From Curvibacter microcysteis (GTDB lineage Bacteria; Pseudomonadota; Gammaproteobacteria; Burkholderiales; Burkholderiaceae_C): a DNA stretch of 64,000 bases. Within the stretch, counting starts at the first letter, position 1. Each line of letters begins with the position of its first letter. Shown here one piece after another: positions 50,401-58,996 of the stretch. The stretch covers positions 248,001-312,000 of the forward strand of contig NZ_JAQSIO010000001.1 of the NCBI RefSeq assembly GCF_028649455.1, given 5' to 3'. The notes beneath the pieces are model-generated. The model saw only the letters and a list, made by a program, of their open reading frames with translations, made no database searches and was not told where the DNA came from. The translations under genes were made by a program, and so were the position numbers.

Positions 50401-52131
50401 ATGACATCCATTCGCTACATGACGAAAGTGCTGCTGACTTGCATAGGCATCTCAGCACTGGCGCTCATTTTTGCGCTGCATAAAGTTGATCAGGCCAACG
50501 ATGAGGTCGCCCGAGTCAACCAGCAGCGCTATGCGTCCTACCTGCTGGCCGATGAGCTACGACAGAGCTCCGACGACCTCACCCGGCTCGCACGCACCTA
50601 TGTCGTCTCGGGAGACTCGGAGTATGAGCGCCAGTATTTCGAAGTGCTGGATATTCGCAACGGCAAAAAGCAACGCCCAAACCATTACCAGCGCGTCTAT
50701 TGGGACTTCAGAGCGGCAGGTGTCGATCCTGCTCGTGGTGCTGGATCGGCTGTTCCCCTGCTCGATCTCATGAAGGCGATCGGATTCACGGACGCAGAAT
50801 TCAACAAGCTCAAGGAAGCGCAGAACAACTCCAACGATCTGGTCAACACTGAAACAGTGGCCATGAGCCTGATCAAAGGACAGGTGTCCGACGGGAAGGG
50901 AGGCTTCAAGGTGCAAGCAGATCTGGACCCAGCCCAAGCTCAGACCCAAGCGCGTAACTTGATGCATGACAAGGCCTACCACCAGGCCAAAGTGAAGATC
51001 ATGAAGCCGGTCGATGAATTCTTCGAGATGCTGGATGCACGCACCGCGGGTGCTGTCGCCCAGGCCGTGGATGACAAGAATTTCTGGTTCGCGACCTTGC
51101 TGCTGGCAGCCTTTCTGAATGTGGTCATTGCCACGGTGGGACTTTGGCTGTTCCGCAGCCACCTGATGCAAATGCTGGGCGCCGAGCCCTTGGAAGTGAA
51201 AACAGTGGCAGACAACGTCCGCCATGGCGACCTGAACCAGAACATCGCTCTGCGTGCGGGCGACACCCACAGCGTGTTGTCGGCCATGAAAGCGATGCGC
51301 GACCACCTGGAGACCATCGTGTCGAACGTCCGCAGCAACGCCGAACACCTCGCCAGCGTCAGCGCCCAGATCGCCCAAGGCAATCACGATCTCAGCGCCA
51401 GAACGGAGCACCAGGCATCCGCCCTGGAGCAAACCACCGCCTCCATGGACCAACTCAGCAACGCGGTGCAAGAGAACGCCAACAGCGCCCGCACCGCGAA
51501 CGAATTGGCTCAAAGCGCCTCCCGCATCGCCAGTCAGGGTGGGCAAGTGGTGTCGGAAGTGGTGGATACGATGAAAGGGATCAATGACAGCTCTCGCCGC
51601 ATTTCCGACATCATCAGCGTCATTGACGGAATCGCTTTTCAGACCAACATCCTCGCACTGAACGCGGCAGTGGAAGCCGCACGTGCCGGTGAGCAGGGCC
51701 GAGGATTTGCAGTCGTGGCAAGCGAGGTGCGCAGTCTGGCCGGACGCAGTGCGGAAGCCGCCCGTGAAATCAAGACACTCATCGGCGCCAGCGTGGAACG
51801 GGTCGAGCAAGGCAGTCAATTGGTCGACAAGGCAGGCCAGACCATGAATGAAGTTGTCCAAGCGATCCAACGCGTGACTCAGATCATGGGAGAGATCAGC
51901 GCCGCCAGCCACGACCAAGCGATGGGGGTTTCACAGGTCAGCGCTGCGGTTTCTCAAATGGATCAGGTGACCCAGCAGAATGCAGCCCTCGTGGAAGAGA
52001 TGGCAGCGTCCGCCAACAGCCTCAACTCCCAGGCGCTTGAATTGGTGGGTGCTGTGGCTGTGTTTCGACTTGAATCGGGATCAGCCAACCCCAGCCACGA
52101 GAAAGCGACCCTGATGGCCATTGGCCATTGA
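50401..52131 (+). CDS. Methyl-accepting chemotaxis protein
   Basis: A 576-residue chemoreceptor: TM1 about 8-27, a helical periplasmic sensor of about 190 residues with '[21 protein letters not shown]' and '[14 protein letters not shown]', TM2 about 222-246, HAMP, and the signalling domain ('[41 protein letters not shown]'). The AGGGAG upstream of ATG 50401 supports the start. No CheR pentapeptide at the C terminus. Its stop overlaps the open frame of the PAS-GGDEF gene that follows. Confidence 0.92.
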   Translation: MTSIRYMTKVLLTCIGISALALIFALHKVDQANDEVARVNQQRYASYLLADELRQSSDDLTRLARTYVVSGDSEYERQYFEVLDIRNGKKQRPNHYQRVYWDFRAAGVDPARGAGSAVPLLDLMKAIGFTDAEFNKLKEAQNNSNDLVNTETVAMSLIKGQVSDGKGGFKVQADLDPAQAQTQARNLMHDKAYHQAKVKIMKPVDEFFEMLDARTAGAVAQAVDDKNFWFATLLLAAFLNVVIATVGLWLFRSHLMQMLGAEPLEVKTVADNVRHGDLNQNIALRAGDTHSVLSAMKAMRDHLETIVSNVRSNAEHLASVSAQIAQGNHDLSARTEHQASALEQTTASMDQLSNAVQENANSARTANELAQSASRIASQGGQVVSEVVDTMKGINDSSRRISDIISVIDGIAFQTNILALNAAVEAARAGEQGRGFAVVASEVRSLAGRSAEAAREIKTLIGASVERVEQGSQLVDKAGQTMNEVVQAIQRVTQIMGEISAASHDQAMGVSQVSAAVSQMDQVTQQNAALVEEMAASANSLNSQALELVGAVAVFRLESGSANPSHEKATLMAIGH

Positions 52132-52175
52132 GCATCCAGGGCCTGTGTAGGATACTTCCCCCGGAGGCCAAGACC

Positions 52176-53486
52176 ATGCGCACAGGACAGCCGGAAATCC
52201 TTCAGGCCATCATCGACCACCTGCCCAGTGCGGTTTCGATGTTCGACGCGGACCTAAACATGGTGGCCTGCAACCGCAGGCTCCGCACCCTGCTCGACTT
52301 TCCGGACCATCTGTTCGAGCCGAGCTTGCCCAGTCTTTACGACCTCGCACTGTTCAACGCTCAAAGGGGCGAGTACGGACCGGGCGATCCAGCGGCACAG
52401 GCTGAAGCGCTGTGCACTCGTGCGAGATCCATGGAACCCCATGTGTTTGAGCGCCAACGCCCGGGCGGGATCACCCTCGAAGTTCGTGGCGCCCCACTGC
52501 CCGGCGGAGGCTTTGTCACGATCTACACCGACATCAGCGAGCGCAAGCGCGCAGAGCACGAAGCAAAGCGTTATGCCGCCTACCTCAACACCGTCATAGA
52601 GGCCCTGCCGCAGGGTGTGACAGTGATCGACGAGAACCTCGTGATTCAGTTGTGGAACCAGAGTTTTGAACGCTTGCTGGATCTGCCACTCGGATTGATG
52701 CAGCCGGGCGTCACATTCGAGGATGTGACCCGAAGCAATGCACTTCGAGGCGAATACGGCGACATCCACGTCGAACAACGTGTGCAGGAAGCCGCTGCAC
52801 TGGCCCGCCAGTTTTTACCGCACCGCTTGATCCGCCAACGGCCCAACGGATCCACGCTGGAAATTGAAGGGCGTGTCCTGCAAATTGACGGTGAACAACG
52901 GGGGTTCGTTACCACCTACACGGACATCACCGAGATCAGCAACGCGCGCGAAAAGCTAGAGCAGATGGCGCTGCATGACCCACTGACGGGTCTTCCCAAC
53001 CGAACTCAGTTTGAAAATCGATTCCAGCTGGAAATCGACCGACAAAGACGCGGTAGCGGGCCTCTGGCGTTGGTGATGGTGGACATCGATCACTTCAAAC
53101 GCATCAATGACGAACATGGCCACCTCACCGGTGACGCGTGCCTCAAAGCGTTTGCCAGCTTGCTGCATTGGCGCGTGCGTCGTACCGACCTGGTGGCCAG
53201 ATTCGGAGGAGAGGAGTTCCTCATCCTACTTCCCGATACGGACGCCTCGCAGGCGACTCAACTGGCAGAGAGCCTGCGTGAGGCCATCGCGACGATGTCT
53301 GTCCCCGGCGCCCCAACACTCACCGCCAGTTTTGGGGTGACCACCCTGCAACCAGGCGCCTCACAGAGCCTGGCCCAGCTCATCGAGCGAGCCGATATGG
53401 CGGTCTACCGGGCCAAAGCGGAAGGGCGGAACTGCGTATGCCAAGCAGCGGACCCAAACGGCGGCGACAAGGCTCCGCACGGCTAA
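52176..53486 (+). CDS. PAS-PAS-GGDEF diguanylate cyclase
   Basis: A 436-residue protein: two PAS-7-type sensor domains (about 5-115 and 135-255, both with 'LR.EYG.GD'-like and 'ERQRPGG.TLEVRG' / 'RQRPNGSTLEIEG' motifs) and a C-terminal GGDEF domain. The active site is GGEEF and the I-site RxxD (RRTD, five residues before) is kept, so it should make c-di-GMP with product inhibition. No EAL domain and no membrane helix. ATG 52176 is chosen: GGAGG stands 8 bases upstream. It follows the chemoreceptor by 44 bases and may share its transcript. Confidence 0.92.
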   Translation: MRTGQPEILQAIIDHLPSAVSMFDADLNMVACNRRLRTLLDFPDHLFEPSLPSLYDLALFNAQRGEYGPGDPAAQAEALCTRARSMEPHVFERQRPGGITLEVRGAPLPGGGFVTIYTDISERKRAEHEAKRYAAYLNTVIEALPQGVTVIDENLVIQLWNQSFERLLDLPLGLMQPGVTFEDVTRSNALRGEYGDIHVEQRVQEAAALARQFLPHRLIRQRPNGSTLEIEGRVLQIDGEQRGFVTTYTDITEISNAREKLEQMALHDPLTGLPNRTQFENRFQLEIDRQRRGSGPLALVMVDIDHFKRINDEHGHLTGDACLKAFASLLHWRVRRTDLVARFGGEEFLILLPDTDASQATQLAESLREAIATMSVPGAPTLTASFGVTTLQPGASQSLAQLIERADMAVYRAKAEGRNCVCQAADPNGGDKAPHG

Positions 53487-54008
53487 ATGCTCAAGTTTCA
53501 AAGCGGCAGCGGCGTTCACAGCCCCTCTGCGAGCAGACACTGATGAGATTCGCTGTCAGTACGGATGGCTCTAAGTATTCAAATTAGATAACTTGAAATT
53601 CATTGATAAGTAGCCTTGGCAAAGTGATGCCGCATGATCAGCAGAAGATCGCCGACCAATACCGCAATGTACTACTCAGCTGAATTTCACATGAATTCAA
53701 GGTACTGCGCTGTCAATACAATATGCCCTCCATTGCCATGCAGTCTCCTCAATACCAACGGGCATAAAAATGTTAATTGAAAGACTCTTCATTTCAAATT
53801 CAATCATTGACTCCAATGTCTGCCTGAGCGACCGAGGCTCAAGGTTCTTGCGGTGTGACAAAGCGCCATTAAGTTTCCTTGAAGATCATGTCAATCATGC
53901 AAAAAGCTCTTGCAAAAATGAGAAAACCGGCGAAAAAATAGACTAATTGCCTTCATAAAATCTCAAAAACCAAGCGAAAACGCAAACTCTGACACTCAGG
54001 AGACTACG
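53487..54008. promoter_or_regulatory. Intergenic promoter region of the third chemoreceptor
   Basis: 522 bases without a gene, AT-richer than the flanks. AGGAG at 53998-54002 is the ribosome site of the next gene. I looked for a sigma-28 promoter and found no convincing match. Confidence 0.4.
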
Positions 54009-55592
54009 GTGAACATATTTCAGCATCTCTCTGTCGCAAAACGACTGGCCGTCGGATTCTCCGCCGTACTTTGCTTATCAATCGCAGTCATCGGCATCAG
54101 CATCGCGCGCATGAGCGCTCTGGCAGATGCCGCCGACGAGATGGTGCAGATCCCAGTCAAAGCCGAACGATTGGTCAGTGACTGGTCCAGGAATCTCCAC
54201 GTTGGCATCACGCGCACCGCCGCTGTGGCACGCAGCAGTGATCCGGTTCTGGCTGACTTCTTCGCCGAAGATGCCAAGGCTTCATCTGCGCGTTCGGCCG
54301 AACTTCAAAAAGCTGTCGAGGCGATGTTGGTCAGTGAATCCGACAAAGCGATATTCCGCGAGATTGGCGAATTGAGGGCCATCTATTTGAAGAACCGAGA
54401 TGGCATTGTTGCACTCAAAAAACAAGGTAAGACAGACGACGCTTACGTGGTCCTCGAAAAGCAATTCTTACCGGATGCAAAGCGTTATGCGGCCAAGATG
54501 GATGAGTTATTGCTCAAACAGCGCGCACAAGTCGATCAATTGAGTAAAGCAATTGAGGAAAACCGCCAGAGCAGCAAGCAATTTCTTTTGATCTTAGGCT
54601 TTTTAAGTTTGCTGCTGGGTGTCGTGCTCTGCTGGCTATTGGCCCAATCGGTGACTGTGCCACTCCGACAAGCATCACTGTTGGCCAAGCGTGTTGCGGA
54701 CGGCGATCTGGGTGCAGAAGTCCCACCGCACGGGACAGACGAGGTGGGTGAATTGATGGACGCCTTGGCATTGATGCAAAGCAGTCTGGCCAGCGTTGTT
54801 CAAAATGTCCGTGATAGTTCCGATCGCGTCTCTATGGCCAGTGACGAAATTGCGCAAGGAAACAATGACCTGAGCGCCCGTACTGAGCACCAAGCCAGCT
54901 CATTGGAACAAACGGCCGCGAGCATGGAAGAGCTGAGTTCAACGGTCAAGCTCAATGCCGACAACGCGCGACAAGCCAATCAAATGGCCATGGCTGCATC
55001 CCAAGTAGCAAGCCGAGGAGGTGAAGCGGTCAGCCAGGTGGTGGACACCATGAGGGGTATTCAGGATGCAAGCAAGAAGATCGGTGAGATCATCAGCGTC
55101 ATCGATGGAATTGCATTCCAGACCAACATTCTGGCGCTGAATGCGGCCGTCGAAGCGGCTCGGGCTGGAGAACAAGGGCGTGGATTTGCTGTCGTGGCCG
55201 CCGAGGTGCGTAACCTGGCAAGTCGCAGCGCTGATGCCGCCAAAGAGATCAAAACGCTCATCAGCGCCAGTGTTGAGCGCGTTGAACTCGGGACGGTCCA
55301 GGTGGATCAGGCTGGCGTGACCATGACCGAAGTGGTCACCAGCATTCGTCGCGTCACAGACATCATGGGGGAAATCAGCGCTGCCAGCCAAGAGCAAACG
55401 GCTGGTGTCGCCCAGGTGGGTGAAGCAGTGACGGCCATCGACGAGGCCACTCAACAAAATGCAGCCTTGGTTGAGGAAATGGCAGCAGCAGCCTCCAGTT
55501 TGCGTAACCAGGCCCATGAGCTTGTCCAAGCTGTTTCCGTCTTCAGGCTGACATCCCACGAGCAGGGCAGCGCAGCGCTCATCTTGCGTTAG
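54009..55592 (+). CDS. Methyl-accepting chemotaxis protein
   Basis: A 527-residue chemoreceptor starting with GTG (AGGAG 6 bases upstream). TM1 about 12-32, a 4HB_MCP-type sensor ('VQIPVKAERLVSDWSRNLHVGITRTAAVARSSD', 'YLKNRDGIVALKKQGKTDDAYVVLEKQFLPDAKRYAAKMDELL'), TM2 about 192-213, HAMP, then a signalling domain with the usual '[41 protein letters not shown]'. No CheR pentapeptide. Ligand unknown. Confidence 0.93.
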   Translation: MNIFQHLSVAKRLAVGFSAVLCLSIAVIGISIARMSALADAADEMVQIPVKAERLVSDWSRNLHVGITRTAAVARSSDPVLADFFAEDAKASSARSAELQKAVEAMLVSESDKAIFREIGELRAIYLKNRDGIVALKKQGKTDDAYVVLEKQFLPDAKRYAAKMDELLLKQRAQVDQLSKAIEENRQSSKQFLLILGFLSLLLGVVLCWLLAQSVTVPLRQASLLAKRVADGDLGAEVPPHGTDEVGELMDALALMQSSLASVVQNVRDSSDRVSMASDEIAQGNNDLSARTEHQASSLEQTAASMEELSSTVKLNADNARQANQMAMAASQVASRGGEAVSQVVDTMRGIQDASKKIGEIISVIDGIAFQTNILALNAAVEAARAGEQGRGFAVVAAEVRNLASRSADAAKEIKTLISASVERVELGTVQVDQAGVTMTEVVTSIRRVTDIMGEISAASQEQTAGVAQVGEAVTAIDEATQQNAALVEEMAAAASSLRNQAHELVQAVSVFRLTSHEQGSAALILR

Positions 55593-55866
55593 GCGGGCCT
55601 TCATTGGCCGCCACCAAACAGGCGCAACGAGTTATCAGCTGATAGCCAGCGCCGAAAAGTGTGCTGCCCCAATGCAGGCCCTGATTGCGCGTTATGTACT
55701 CCCGCGCACTCTGAAGCACCCATTCCATTGGAGGCCCGACAAGGGACTGGATTTACCAACCGCACCTGCGCGGCCTAGGTCAAAACCGCTCTGTCTCCCA
55801 TTGGAAGCGAGTCTTGTTAGACGCGCATCAGCGGTTGCCATGCGGCAATCAGCTATCATATTCGGC

Positions 55867-56733
55867 ATGAAAAAGTCAGATTTTATTTCACGCTTCGCAC
55901 TAATGGCTTTTACGGTAGCAGGCGCATTCTGCACAGCGGATGCTGCAACACAGGACCAAACCCTACTTTCGGGCATGCCTGGTTACAAAATTGAAAGTAG
56001 CAAAAAAACTGGCTTTGGGACCCTGGCCGACGCGGGTCTCATGTATTGCGCGCCATCCAGAAAATGCAATGCGACCGATATCGGATTCAATGCCGAAGGG
56101 AAACTGATTGCAGAAGGTGAAGTCACCGCCATCCGATATGAAACCAAGGGCGAAGGGAGTACCCTGGCTGTCGCCCGAAATTATGAGGCGGCTATTCAAT
56201 CCGCAGGTGGTCGCAAGGTCACCTGGAATGAGGGGCACGAGGGTACTCAAATATTTTTAATAGAAAAAGAGGGGCGAAAGACCTGGGTCGTTCTCGAAAA
56301 TTATTTCAAGACCAACTACAAGCTGACCTACATCGAGGAAAAGAAAATGCAGCAGGTCGTTACCGCCAACCAAATGGCGAACGCCATTGGCCAGCAAGGG
56401 TACGCGACGATTTACATCAATTTCGCTAACAACAGTGCTTTGATTCAAGCTGACGCCAAGCCTGCCGTGAACGAAATCGTCGCCCTGCTGGCCAATGACA
56501 AATCCCTGAGATTGTCCATCGAAGGACACACAGACAACGTCGGCAACGCTGCTGCCAACAAGAAGCTTTCGCAAGATCGAGCGTCCAGTGTGGTCCAGGC
56601 GCTGATCGATGCCAAAGTAGATGGCAAGCGACTGCAAGCCAAAGGTTGGGGTAGCGAAGCACCCATTGCCGACAACCGAAATGAAGATGGCAGAGCAAAA
56701 AACCGCCGTGTTGAACTCGTCAAGCTGAAATAA
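55867..56733 (+). CDS. OmpA family protein
   Basis: A 288-residue exported protein. Signal peptide (MKKSDFISRFALMAFTVAGAFCTADA), a DUF4892-like or uncharacterised N-terminal domain with 'MPGYKIESSKKTGFGTL' and 'YETKGEGSTLAVARNYEAAIQSAGG', and a C-terminal OmpA peptidoglycan-binding domain ('LRLSIEGHTDNVGNAAANKKLSQDRASSVVQALI', 'AKGWGSEAPIADN', 'NRRVELV'). It should anchor to peptidoglycan from the outer membrane or periplasm. ATG 55867 is chosen because the signal peptide starts there. Confidence 0.88.
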   Translation: MKKSDFISRFALMAFTVAGAFCTADAATQDQTLLSGMPGYKIESSKKTGFGTLADAGLMYCAPSRKCNATDIGFNAEGKLIAEGEVTAIRYETKGEGSTLAVARNYEAAIQSAGGRKVTWNEGHEGTQIFLIEKEGRKTWVVLENYFKTNYKLTYIEEKKMQQVVTANQMANAIGQQGYATIYINFANNSALIQADAKPAVNEIVALLANDKSLRLSIEGHTDNVGNAAANKKLSQDRASSVVQALIDAKVDGKRLQAKGWGSEAPIADNRNEDGRAKNRRVELVKLK

Positions 56734-56894
56734 GCGACAACGATCCAATCGTCTATTTCATTCCGAAAGACGGTCCGCTTAGGCCAGCATCGATGCCAAC
56801 CGCCCAAGCAAGCAAGCTTTGGGCGGCCCCAACCCGTTTGGCCCGTCTGCGTGGCATCATCCGTGCGACTCCAGTTCTGGGCCTCCGGCTGACC

Positions 56895-57827
56895 ATGCAC
56901 CCACCTGACCCGCGTTTTGATGCTTCCCGGCGCGTGCCCAGCGACTTTGACGTGGGCCGCTGGCAGGCGCTGGAGCAGACCTCACCCGACTCTCCTCCCT
57001 GGAAGCTGCTGCCGCAAAGCGTCAAACGCTCCAGCCATGACCGCCCTTGGACGGGCCTGGTGTTCTGGCACCAGGTGGGGCCGGAGGGCGATTTGTATGT
57101 GCCACCGACGGCCAGCCACAGCATTCTGGTGCGTCGGGCACAGCCCACCCAGCTCTTACAACGCCAAGGCAGTGTGATCGAGTCACTGCGCTGGCAGCCG
57201 GGGCAAGCCGTCGTGGTGCCGGCCGGGCTGCCCTCGTTCTGGCGCAGCGCGCAGCCACGCGACAACCTGCACATTGACCTGTCGCCCGCTTGGCTGGAGC
57301 GAGTCGCGCACACGCAGGTGTCGCTGCAAAGCTGCTTCGGACGCGACGACCCCCTCCTGGCCGGGTTTGCCCAATTGCTGCTGGCCTCGCTGGATTCCAA
57401 CACCTCGCTCGACAGCCAGTTCGGCCAGCACATCGCTGAAGCCATTGCCCTGCACTTGATGAAGCATTACGTCGGGGCACGGGCCAGCTCACGGACGCAG
57501 GCCGGACTTTCCCGACGCCAGATGCAGCGTGTGGAGGAGGCCTTGCGCGCCGACCTCGCCGCCCACTGGACGGTGGAGCGTCTGGCCCAACTGGTCGATC
57601 TCAGCCCCTTTCATTTTTCGCGGGCCTTCCAGGCCTCGTTTGGCGCGGCACCACACGCCTGGCTGAGGCAGCAGCGCATGGAAGCGGCCGCACATGCGGT
57701 GCGAGGGACCCGGCTGAGCTTCGAAGAAATCGCCCACCAGACCGGCCACCGCTCGGCCTCCCATTTCTCGCAGGCCTTCCGCCAGCACTGGGGCATGACG
57801 CCAACGGCCTACCGCCGGGCAGGCTGA
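56895..57827 (+). CDS. AraC family transcriptional regulator
   Basis: A 310-residue regulator: an N-terminal cupin-like domain without strong signatures ('DLYVPPTASHSILVRRAQ', 'WQPGQAVVVPAGLPSFW') and a C-terminal double HTH ('LAAHWTVERLAQLVDLSPFHFSRAFQASFGAAPHAWLRQQRME' and 'FEEIAHQTGHRSASHFSQAFRQHWGMTPTAYRR'). ATG 56895 is preferred; the frame is open to 56793. It faces the same way as the Bug binding protein and the acetoacetate-CoA ligase and could control them. Confidence 0.88.
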   Translation: MHPPDPRFDASRRVPSDFDVGRWQALEQTSPDSPPWKLLPQSVKRSSHDRPWTGLVFWHQVGPEGDLYVPPTASHSILVRRAQPTQLLQRQGSVIESLRWQPGQAVVVPAGLPSFWRSAQPRDNLHIDLSPAWLERVAHTQVSLQSCFGRDDPLLAGFAQLLLASLDSNTSLDSQFGQHIAEAIALHLMKHYVGARASSRTQAGLSRRQMQRVEEALRADLAAHWTVERLAQLVDLSPFHFSRAFQASFGAAPHAWLRQQRMEAAAHAVRGTRLSFEEIAHQTGHRSASHFSQAFRQHWGMTPTAYRRAG

Positions 57828-58003
57828 ACCACGGGTACGGGGTTTTCCCTGGATAGCGCAGGGTTTCGACAGGTGCAGCAATCCTTCGACAGTGGGCCCT
57901 GAAGCCCTGGGGCACATTCGCAGTGTCCGTAGCCAAGGCCTCCGCTTCGAGAAGCCATGCATCCCGGGCAAGCCACCAGACCCCTGCCGAAGGAGACAAC
58001 ACC

Positions 58004-58990
58004 ATGAGCACACGCCGTCGTTTCACCGCCCACCTGGGCCTTTTGGGCGCCTCTGGCCTGCTGGGCGCCCTGCCCCATGCCACGTGGGCCCAACAGCCCG
58101 AACTGGCCCGCCTGCTGGTGGGCTTTCCGCCTGGAGGCAGCACCGACAATGTGGCGCGGCGAGTGGCCGATCGATTGCGCGGCATCTACGCCGGGCAGGT
58201 GGTGGTGGACAACAAGCCCGGTGCGGGCACCCAGATCGCGGTGGCGGCCCTCAAGGAGGCCCCCGCCGACGGCTTGACCATGCTGCTGTCGCCGCCTGCT
58301 CCCTTCAGCATTTATCCCTTCACCTACCGCAAGCTGCCCTATGGGCCTGAAGACCAGCTGCCCGTGGCCATGGTCTGTTCCTTTCCCTTCGCCCTGGCAG
58401 TGGGCCCTGCCGTGCCAGAGAGCGTGCGCAGCATCCCCGATTTCATCGCCTGGGCCAAGGCCAACCCCGGCAAGGCCAGTTTCGGTTCGCCCGCCGCGGG
58501 ATCCACACCCCACTTGGTGGGCAGCCTGCTGGGCCTGATGGCCGGTGTGGAGCTGACCCACGTGGCCTACCGCGGCGATGCCCCGGGCCTGCAAGATCTG
58601 ATGGGCGGCCAGCTGGCGGCTTACTCTTCGGTGCTGGGCAGCTTTCTGCCCCAACTCAAATCAGGCCGGATCCGTCTGCTGGCCGTGTCGGGCACCGAGC
58701 GCAGCAGCTTCATGCCCGCCCTGCCCACCTATCGCGAGCAGGGCTACGACATCGACATGACCGAATGGTTCGGGCTGTTCCTGCCGGGCAAAACGCCCGC
58801 ACCGGTGGTGCAGCGACTGGCCGAGGCAGCCCGAGCCGTGGTGGGCCAAGCCGACTTTGCCCGTGGCCTGGCCGAATTCGGCATGACCCCTCGCTACCTG
58901 GGCCCGCGCGAACTGGCGGCCCAGTTGCGTGCCGACACAGAGATGTGGCGAGGCCACATCAAGAAGATCGGCTTTACTTCGGAATCCTGA
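58004..58990 (+). CDS. Bug family (TctC-like) substrate-binding protein
   Basis: A 328-residue periplasmic binding protein. It has a twin-arginine-like N terminus (MSTRRRFTAHLGLLGASGLLGALPHATWA) and then 'QQPELARLLVGFPPGGSTDNVARRVADRL', 'VVVDNKPGAGTQIAVAALKEAPADG', 'HVAYRGDAPGLQDLMGGQ'. AAGGAG lies 9 bases before ATG 58004. It precedes the ligase gene by 6 bases, so uptake and CoA activation of one acid are probably linked. No TctAB genes are nearby. Confidence 0.9.
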   Translation: MSTRRRFTAHLGLLGASGLLGALPHATWAQQPELARLLVGFPPGGSTDNVARRVADRLRGIYAGQVVVDNKPGAGTQIAVAALKEAPADGLTMLLSPPAPFSIYPFTYRKLPYGPEDQLPVAMVCSFPFALAVGPAVPESVRSIPDFIAWAKANPGKASFGSPAAGSTPHLVGSLLGLMAGVELTHVAYRGDAPGLQDLMGGQLAAYSSVLGSFLPQLKSGRIRLLAVSGTERSSFMPALPTYREQGYDIDMTEWFGLFLPGKTPAPVVQRLAEAARAVVGQADFARGLAEFGMTPRYLGPRELAAQLRADTEMWRGHIKKIGFTSES

Positions 58991-58996
58991 ATCACC

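Noticed and set aside
50557-51918. Long minus-strand open frame opposite the chemoreceptor
   Set aside because: Antisense shadow of a canonical chemoreceptor; no recognisable protein.
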